DNA of 47,031 nucleotides, from contig CAYGRM010000010.1 of NCBI GenBank assembly GCA_964352225.1, positions 1 to 47,031 of the forward strand, written 5' to 3'. This document shows positions 42,901-47,031 of this stretch, in pieces. Made by a program: the position numbers and the translations under genes. The stretch comes from CAJQQY01 sp964352225. Lineage in GTDB: Bacteria; Bacteroidota; Bacteroidia; Chitinophagales; Saprospiraceae. Below the pieces are notes generated by a model that had not been told where the DNA came from, ran no database searches, and was given only the letters and a program-made list of their open reading frames with translations. Numbering within the stretch: the stretch's first letter is position 1; each line of letters opens with the position of its first letter.

Positions 42901-43743
42901 AATATTGGCTAATGGCTGTATTGTTGGCCCAGTAGTGTCTAATACTTTTATGATCTGAATTTTAGTATCAATTGCATTCGCACACCAATCAGTAACCACC
43001 CACTCTCTATAAATTTTATAACTTCCTTCGCAGATTGGAATCACTTGATCTTCATAAGTATAATCTAAATTAAAACAAGTAGTCCCAGTTGGAGTTCCTG
43101 TAAATACTGGATCAGAGTTATCCTGACAATCAATATCAATATTTGCAGGATAACCTACATCAGCCAAAGTTCCACGCTCGATGGAGATCGTTTGAATACA
43201 AGTTGCAGTATTCCCACTACCATCAACTGCGGTGTGGGTTCGAGTAATTATTGTTTGATATTGTCCATTACATTGATTGTCTTGCACTTGATCTTGGAAA
43301 GTAACTGTAGCTGTTCCACATGCATCAGATGCAAATATTGGTCCTGGCAAAGGATCGTTACATTCCAAAATCACCACATTCTGACAAGTAATAATTGGAG
43401 GAGTTTTGTCTTCTACAAAAATTAACCCTGAACATGAGTTACTCGGTCCAGTCACCGTAACACTTAACGTCAAACCAATATGGCTAGAATTTAAATTAGC
43501 TGGCAATCCTGAATTGGTAAAAGTGACGTTGAAAACATTATAGTTGCTGTATGAGCCTTCCAAAATTTGGTCTGCACCGACCGTCGCTTGGCAATTTTCA
43601 TCAAGGGTAATATTTACCAAATTATTACAAGTCATAGATTGTGCATGAGCCAACTGCGCACTAAAAATAAACGCCAAAAACATCATCCAATATGATGCTT
43701 GAAAACCAATCTTTTTTCTAGGTGTAAAAGTGTTTGTATTCAT
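39973..43743 (-). CDS. HYR-repeat surface protein with dockerin-like, cohesin-like and T9SS sorting domains
   Basis: A 1256-residue secreted multidomain protein. Order: signal peptide (ending AQLAHAQ); about eight Cys-containing HYR/Ig-like repeats (ATCIQTISIE, SGNTATC, DWCANAID, DNCGIVEYKV); a carboxypeptidase-regulatory-like domain (about 850-905, SIFGQVETENQEMVEDV); a dockerin-like region (about 910-1020, FDLVLISKHILG, ADANHSESVTTLDIVKLR, KIGDVNGS); a cohesin-like beta domain (about 1030-1165); and a T9SS type A sorting domain (1168-1256, LYQNTPNPFKNETMIGF, YYQMETNNNTATKKMIL). Likely a cell-surface or released adhesin or scaffold; ligand unknown. It follows a small secreted-protein gene by 44 bases and ends before a repeat-family terminator. 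The T9SS genes in the window would export it. Confidence 0.88.
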   Translation of the reverse strand: MNTNTFTPRKKIGFQASYWMMFLAFIFSAQLAHAQSMTCNNLVNITLDENCQATVGADQILEGSYSNYNVFNVTFTNSGLPANLNSSHIGLTLSVTVTGPSNSCSGLIFVEDKTPPIITCQNVVILECNDPLPGPIFASDACGTATVTFQDQVQDNQCNGQYQTIITRTHTAVDGSGNTATCIQTISIERGTLADVGYPANIDIDCQDNSDPVFTGTPTGTTCFNLDYTYEDQVIPICEGSYKIYREWVVTDWCANAIDTKIQIIKVLDTTGPTIQPLANISAGTNSSSCAANVPLPAIGLSDNCSGNSFDVYIETPFGDIIGNGGLLVNAPIGNHTITYYATDACGNESFYSLILTIEDDFAPTAICDINTVVALGYDGTALSNAMTFDDGSLDNCGIVEYKVRRMDNPNCAGNNATDFADTVPFSCCDLEGDVLVELRVKDAKGNVNSCMVNVDVQDKLNPIVTCPADITVFCDDDYEDLSLTGEATATDNCGNPSVAYVDSNVNIGCGGVGEITRVWTATDNEGLTASCIQMIYVENDEPFYINPNNNNDPTDDVDWPVDYTGITCGVGLEPDQLPSPYDRPVLHEDACDFIAVGYTDTYLEIQAPACVKILRKWHVVDWCQAEPNTDPTIPGPGVWHYTQVVKINNSSAPVIDVCNIPAVVENYEEDCGATLATFNIEASDDCTAEADLETTWEFSNGISGNGTEASGLFNNGSYSLTFTVSDGCGNFTSCENNFIVKDAKKPTPVCILGLATVVMPTSGDVTIWATDFESGSSYDNCSGYPNLQFSFSSDVNQDSLVISCGDITANGIFPIEIWVTDEEGNQDFCSTLISVQDPSGVCGLPSALSIFGQVETENQEMVEDVTVQLGGAGIPPAITEMDGNYIFTPLEPGGDYSVTPEKNMNYLNGVTTFDLVLISKHILGLELLDSPYKIIAADANHSESVTTLDIVKLRALILHIDDELENNTSWRFVPSDFVFDNSANPFQTTFPETAEFENLTESAQADFVGIKIGDVNGSASPNTLLGTDSRNVEGTLIFNLENKKIKEGETFSVDFIAKDFNAIGYQFALEFKDVTLLDVESQLENLNETNFGFTKIDEGILTTSWNHSSAVKVADGEVLFSLKLFANQATQLSDALILTNRYTTAEAYSGESELFDVKLNYTGGTINASAFVLYQNTPNPFKNETMIGFNLPEASVVSLKIFDATGRVLKLIEGDFTKGYHEVNVNNNELNGTGILYYQMETNNNTATKKMILVD

Positions 43744-43787
43744 GGATTAAAGTGTTTGTTCGTGTCTCAATATTTCAAAAAGGGGAA

Positions 43788-44201
43788 TTAAAATAATGCT
43801 ATAGTCTTGGCATACAATTTTTTTAAAGTCGAATTCGGAACCCCAAATTCATTTCCTGCTTTATTTAAATTTTTCAAAAGTGATTCTTCTAATGGAAATC
43901 CATTTCTTTTAATATCCACAGAAACCAACCAATAATATCGATATTGCAACCCTCTCGAAAAATCATTATTCATCTTATCCATTTCTTCAATTAAAGCTGA
44001 AAAGGCTGCATCCTCATCAAAGGTTCCATTAGGATATGCTTCGACATCAAGCTGATTAGCAAGGATGTAAATCGAGTTGGATGCATTTAAAGATTCTTGG
44101 GCTTGGGTTTGCGTGAAACTAAAAATTAGCGCTAAACTGAAAACTGCTAATTTTAAAGTCAATGAAAATTTGCGTTTATTTTTTCTATCTCTAGGGATCA
44201 T
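43788..44201 (-). CDS. Small secreted protein of unknown function
   Basis: A 137-residue protein with a basic start and signal peptide (ending TQTQAQ). The mature part is about 100 residues, mostly helical by pattern (AAFSALIEEMDKMNNDFS, LLKNLNKAGNEFG), with no cysteine and a YRYYWLVSVDIKRNG strand. Not recognised. It is first in a likely two-gene operon with the HYR protein (44-base gap, same strand). A role in export or binding of the large protein is possible but unsupported by any motif. Confidence 0.65.
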   Translation of the reverse strand: MIPRDRKNKRKFSLTLKLAVFSLALIFSFTQTQAQESLNASNSIYILANQLDVEAYPNGTFDEDAAFSALIEEMDKMNNDFSRGLQYRYYWLVSVDIKRNGFPLEESLLKNLNKAGNEFGVPNSTLKKLYAKTIALF

Positions 44202-44626
44202 AATGTTTGTTTTTTGAGCTTAAAATATGTAATCATGTTAGCCTAAGTGAAGGATAAGTCTTTAGGGAAAATCATATCACTCACCAATTATTCCATTGCC
44301 TATTTTTTCAAAAAAGGAGATTAACCTTTCTGATTTATTCTTTGAAAAAATCCAAAGAGAAATTATTTAGTTGTTTTAAGAATTCCGGATCGCTTAAAAT
44401 TGGAGGGAAGCTGGATACATTTCTTTTGCATCAATGGAATCATGTCGGAGTTGGGAAAAATCGATTTGAGGGAAAGTTAGATATGGAAAAATAATTTCTC
44501 CTATTCGCTAAAATCTGCTTTAGAGATCATTTTAACATTACAAATGTAAGGCAAAAACGAATTTCACAACATACCTTTAAATTGGTATTTTAAATATTAT
44601 AAAAATTTAATAGCTAATTTTTTTTC
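44202..44626. other. Upstream region of the small secreted-protein gene
   Basis: No gene accepted. On the minus strand AAACAAACATT lies directly before the ATG at 44201, like the AAACA-rich leaders further right. A plus-strand frame without ATG (about 44300-44493) reads like a protein fragment (HQWNHVGVGKNRFEGK) and could be a remnant. Confidence 0.4.
44541..44548 (-). promoter_or_regulatory. Candidate -7 box
   Basis: TACATTTG on the minus strand with GTTG 18 bases upstream. It is about 340 bases before the small secreted-protein gene, implying a long leader, as for other genes in this region. Confidence 0.4.
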
Positions 44627-44683
44627 AAAAATAACCTCTCCCAAAATTTCTTTCAGGAAGAGGTTATAAATCCCAAAAACCGG
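44622..44683 (-). terminator. Repeat-family terminator, copy A unit 2
   Basis: Minus strand: CCGGTTTTTGGG, then ATAACCTCTTCC pairing with GGGAGAGGTTAT (one mismatch), then TTTTTG. Confidence 0.7.
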
Positions 44684-44838
44684 TTACTGAGTAATATTTT
44701 TACTAAGTAATTTTTCGACGATGACTAGTCGTTTTCTTTGTTTTAAAAAAAAAGCCCCTCTCGGAATTAACCGAAGTTTTAACCGAGAAGAGGCAAATCC
44801 CAAAAACCGGTTACTGAGTATATCTTCGAATATCCAAT
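44627..44838 (-). repeat. 212-bp direct repeat, copy A
   Basis: Nearly identical to 44904-45115 (two mismatches by eye, both in one hairpin). It contains two box-hairpin-T-run terminator units: box 44810-44799 with hairpin 44794-44754, and box 44683-44672 with hairpin 44667-44631. The end CGAATATCCAAT (44827-44838) pairs with ATTGGATATTCG at 44876-44887 in the spacer. Confidence 0.92.
44744..44810 (-). terminator. Repeat-family terminator, copy A unit 1
   Basis: Minus strand: CCGGTTTTTGGG, then GCCTCTTCTCGG pairing with CCGAGAGGGGC, then nine or more T. Confidence 0.75.
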
Positions 44839-44897
44839 GATGAAGTTTGCTACCATTATTTTGTATTCCTTGGAGATTGGATATTCGTTTTTCATTT

Positions 44898-44960
44898 TTT
44901 TCTAAAAATAACCTCTCCCAAAATTTCTCTCGGGAAGAGGTTATAAATCCCAAAAACCGG
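44898..44960 (-). terminator. Repeat-family terminator, copy B unit 2
   Basis: As copy A unit 2, but the arm carries CTTCCCGAG, improving the pairing. Confidence 0.7.
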
Positions 44961-45115
44961 TTACTGAGTAATATTTTTACTAAGTAATTTTTCGACGATG
45001 ACTAGTCGTTTTCTTTGTTTTAAAAAAAAAGCCCCTCTCGGAATTAACCGAAGTTTTAACCGAGAAGAGGCAAATCCCAAAAACCGGTTACTGAGTATAT
45101 CTTCGAATATCCAAT
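44904..45115 (-). repeat. 212-bp direct repeat, copy B
   Basis: Second copy, offset 277 bases from copy A, directly after the shortened HYR gene. Two terminator units: box 45087-45076 with hairpin 45071-45031, and box 44960-44949 with hairpin 44944-44908. Confidence 0.92.
45021..45087 (-). terminator. Repeat-family terminator, copy B unit 1
   Basis: Same box, hairpin and T run as copy A unit 1. It is the first terminator met after the gene ending at 45140. Confidence 0.75.
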
Positions 45116-45139
45116 ATTCAACGTTTCGCTAAGGAATTC

Positions 45140-46156
45140 TCAATGTTGAAGTTGTTCAACAAGGTTGTTCAATTCTTTATTTGGATACTCATTATTAATT
45201 TTTATGCTTTGTGGATGGTTAAAAATATCATTAGAACACCAGTCAACGACTGTCCATTTTCGTATGATACTCCATCCTCCATCACTAGTTTTTATTATTT
45301 GATCTTGATAAGAACTTGAAAAATTATGCAAACCTTGATCGGTAAGATCTATTCCGTACAAAGTTGGATAGCCTGTTTCTGATGGTTGTAATCCTTCGTT
45401 GGAAAAATTAGAATCAGATAGGTTAATATTATTTAAGTCCGTCGGAAACTGAATAGTCGTTCCTTTCGCCTTTTCTATAAAAATATTTTGAACACAAGTT
45501 TGTTGATTTCCACTTCCATCAGTTGCCGTCCAAATTCTGTTAATTTTTTTCAAATAGTCTGCATGCAAACAATTATAATCTTCCTCTGAATCCTGAAAAG
45601 TTAAGGTTGGAGTTCCATAATTATCGGTGGTGGAAGCAAGCGAATTATGGTAAATATTAGCTAGTTGATCAGGTGAAATAGGTTCTGTACAATTAAGGAT
45701 TAATTCTGTACACGAAACATTTGGCTTTATTTCATCTTCGATCAAAACATTTCCCCAACAAGTATTTACCGTTCCATTTGAATAATATTGCCTTACAGTA
45801 TATTTTACATTTTGGCCAATAAAAGAACTGTCTAAAAGTGATGAAGTAGTCGCAACGATAGATTCATTTTGGTTTACTTCAAGATAAACTGGACGTCCTC
45901 CTACAATTTCTACACTAACTTTTTCTACCTCCTGAAAGCACATTTCATCATATCTTTTTTCCCAAATCGCTACTGGATCAATTAGTACATATCCACTTCC
46001 ATCAAGTGACATCTTGAATTGACGATTACAACTTTCCTGACAAGGATCAGAAATAATTACTTCGGCTGAAGCATTGATCGTTCCGCTAGTAACTGTAACT
46101 ATGGCTACTCCTACTCTTAGGAATTTTTTGATGGCGTGTAAAATATGTTTTGTCAT
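45140..46156 (-). CDS. Short HYR-type secreted protein lacking a sorting domain
   Basis: A 338-residue protein related to the N-terminal part of the 1256-residue HYR protein. The ATG at 46156 gives a clean signal peptide (VGVAIVTVTSGTINASA); an ATG at 46198 would add 14 residues. The body has two to three HYR-like modules with the same wording as the large protein: TCWGNVLIEDEIKPNVSC, RIWTATDGSGNQQTCVQNI, IIRKWTVVDWCSNDIFN. It stops soon after one DWC motif, without the dockerin-like, cohesin-like or T9SS sorting domains. Terminator repeats follow at once. It is either a truncated gene or a short secreted form that leaves the periplasm by another route, if at all. Confidence 0.75.
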   Translation of the reverse strand: MTKHILHAIKKFLRVGVAIVTVTSGTINASAEVIISDPCQESCNRQFKMSLDGSGYVLIDPVAIWEKRYDEMCFQEVEKVSVEIVGGRPVYLEVNQNESIVATTSSLLDSSFIGQNVKYTVRQYYSNGTVNTCWGNVLIEDEIKPNVSCTELILNCTEPISPDQLANIYHNSLASTTDNYGTPTLTFQDSEEDYNCLHADYLKKINRIWTATDGSGNQQTCVQNIFIEKAKGTTIQFPTDLNNINLSDSNFSNEGLQPSETGYPTLYGIDLTDQGLHNFSSSYQDQIIKTSDGGWSIIRKWTVVDWCSNDIFNHPQSIKINNEYPNKELNNLVEQLQH

Positions 46157-46198
46157 GGAGTCTAAAGGCTTTTGGTATAAGATTAAGTTTTTCATCAA

Positions 46199-46400
46199 AA
46201 AACCTTACTCTTTTTTGTATCATAAAAAAATTGCACCCTTCCAAGGAAAGAGAAATAACAAGTTATTTACGTCAACTAAAAAACCTAAAAAATACTTTAC
46301 GACTGGAAAAAATAAGTAGAAATCGCAGAAGAGAAAGAAGGAAAATAAAGTTCTTCTGGTAACTAAAAAGAAGTCAATGATAATAAAAATTGTTTTTTAT
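46199..46400. other. Leader next to the short HYR gene
   Basis: Purine-rich on the plus strand; the plus-strand open frames here are antisense shadows with poly-Lys/Arg composition. No gene accepted. Confidence 0.5.
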
Positions 46401-46623
46401 TGGAGGGAAAATTTAAGTGTTGGTTCATTGAAGAGGGCTCCTCAAGTATGTTTTTCTTTGAATAGTGTAAAGTGTTTGCTTATAGTGTTTAGGTTTTGGT
46501 AATTTGAAAATTTTGTAAGTAAGATTCTTTTCCTAAGCTATTTTTAAAGCTTAATTGAACGTGTGTTTCTTTTGTTTTAATTATGATTCAAAATTACATT
46601 TTAAAGTTACGCAACGCCATACC
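46401..46623 (-). repeat. Long leader repeat X
   Basis: On the minus strand it starts GGTATGGCG, has a TAATTTTG box at 46596-46589, then A/C-rich sequence with AAACAC and ACACTT words and TAGCTTAGGAAAA. Its first 39 bases match leader Y (46993-47031) at 30 of 39 positions without gaps. It is the probable promoter and leader of the short HYR gene. Confidence 0.65.
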
Positions 46624-46687
46624 TCCGAATCGGTATTTTTCATATAGCTAAAATTTAGTTGTATTCAGATGAGTAACAAAATTAAAG

Positions 46688-46729
46688 AAGCCTCTCCAAC
46701 TAGGTTAGAGAGGCTTATCCCAAATACCG
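46688..46729 (-). terminator. Repeat-family terminator, element 6
   Basis: Minus strand: CGGTATTTGGG (46729-46719), then AAGCCTCTC (46716-46708) pairing perfectly with GAGAGGCTT (46696-46688), then CTTTAATTTTG. Confidence 0.75.
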
Positions 46730-46990
46730 AATATTGAAACAATTAAAACCAATTTAATATCTTGAAACTCTTAAAATTAGAGTTTGTAATTACATTGTTA
46801 TATCGAGGGGAAAAATTGGGAGGATTTTTAAGTGTAAGTTCAGAATGTTTGTTTGTTGAAAAAGTGTTTAAAGTTAGTGTTTGTTTTTTGTCTTGATTTA
46901 AAAGTGTAAGTGTAAGATTTTCCTAAGCTAGGTGTTTTTTCGAAGTGTGTTTTCGAAGTGTTTTTTGATGCTTATTTGTTTGTGTGTTTG
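46688..46990 (-). ncRNA. Candidate non-coding transcript from leader Y to terminator element 6
   Basis: A promoter-like TAATTTTA (47004-46997) in leader Y would start a transcript that reaches terminator element 6 after about 300 bases. I read the minus strand through this span and found no open frame of useful length (the one ATG at about 46796 is followed directly by TAA). The RNA would be A/C-rich with repeated ACACTT words. It may be a functional small RNA or the remains of a deleted HYR gene. Confidence 0.35.
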
Positions 46991-47031
46991 ATGATTTAAA
47001 ATTACAACTTAATCCAGCGCAGCGCCATACC
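46803..47031 (-). repeat. Long leader repeat Y
   Basis: Second copy of the leader type, cut by the window edge. It shares GGTATGGCG, the box region, the words AAACACTT and TAGCTTAGGAAAA and the closing CC-rich part (ATTTTTCCCCTC) with leader X. Confidence 0.65.

Noticed and set aside
44684..44953. 89-codon minus-strand frame over the direct repeats
   Set aside because: It runs through two terminator hairpins and T runs of the repeat pair and its composition follows the repeats.
44627..45115. CRISPR array or integron attC array
   Set aside because: Only two long copies with one spacer, no regular spacing, no cas or integrase gene, and the hairpins end in T runs like terminators.
46074..46362. 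Two plus-strand frames opposite the short HYR gene
   Set aside because: They are antisense to the signal peptide and leader, Lys/Arg-rich by base composition, and lack promoter boxes.

Overview
The window looks like part of a Bacteroidota chromosome, most likely from a gliding, Saprospira/Lewinella-like lineage (inference). The DNA is visibly AT-rich. Several genes have the Bacteroidota promoter form TTTG-N19-TAnnTTTG, and starts sit behind A/T-rich leaders without Shine-Dalgarno sites. It encodes type IX secretion (T9SS) and gliding parts (gldJ, porU, porV, a PorP/SprF protein) together with T9SS cargo. A run of ten N at 33511-33520 shows that this is a draft assembly.

Layout. 0.1-5.7 kb: pyruvate dehydrogenase E2, a CoA-binding protein, an OmpA-type wall anchor and an arginase-fold protein whose metal ligands look lost. 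5.7-15.5 kb: murF, gldJ and porP/sprF on the minus strand, divergent from porU and porV on the plus strand; this is the core surface-secretion locus. 15.6-24.4 kb: housekeeping and unknown genes (a YkgJ-type Cys-cluster protein, a Dna2-like nuclease-helicase, the methyltransferase-ridA-queE operon, a DUF2027/Smr protein, an NqrM-like protein, mazG) with several palindromic repeats between them. 24.5-27.7 kb: rpsO and pnp, pnp having a long, strongly foldable leader.

27.6-34.1 kb is an accessory block. It holds a three-gene cassette (coiled-coil tail-fibre-like protein, Cys-rich lipoprotein, 857-residue T9SS cargo) and then a decayed second copy of the same cassette. The block is bounded by a 147-bp direct repeat that carries the last codons, stop and terminator of pnp; all differences in the coding part are synonymous and the terminator stem is kept by compensating changes.

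34.1-39.6 kb is a bicarbonate-uptake locus: a TetR regulator divergent from a SulP transporter, and a LysR regulator divergent from a small unknown gene, an SbtA-type transporter and a previously uncalled 59-residue membrane protein.

39.7-47.0 kb is a repeat-rich minus-strand surface-protein region: a 1256-residue HYR/dockerin-like/cohesin-like T9SS protein, a small secreted protein and a shortened relative lacking the sorting domain. These are interspersed with a recurring 3' element (box CGGTTTTTGGGA on the minus strand, then a hairpin, then a T run) and duplicated long leaders. One leader runs into such a terminator with no gene between.

Working together: porU/porV/gldJ/porP-like proteins would export and anchor the T9SS cargo encoded in the two accessory regions. 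All functional calls rest on reading motifs by eye; no database search was possible.
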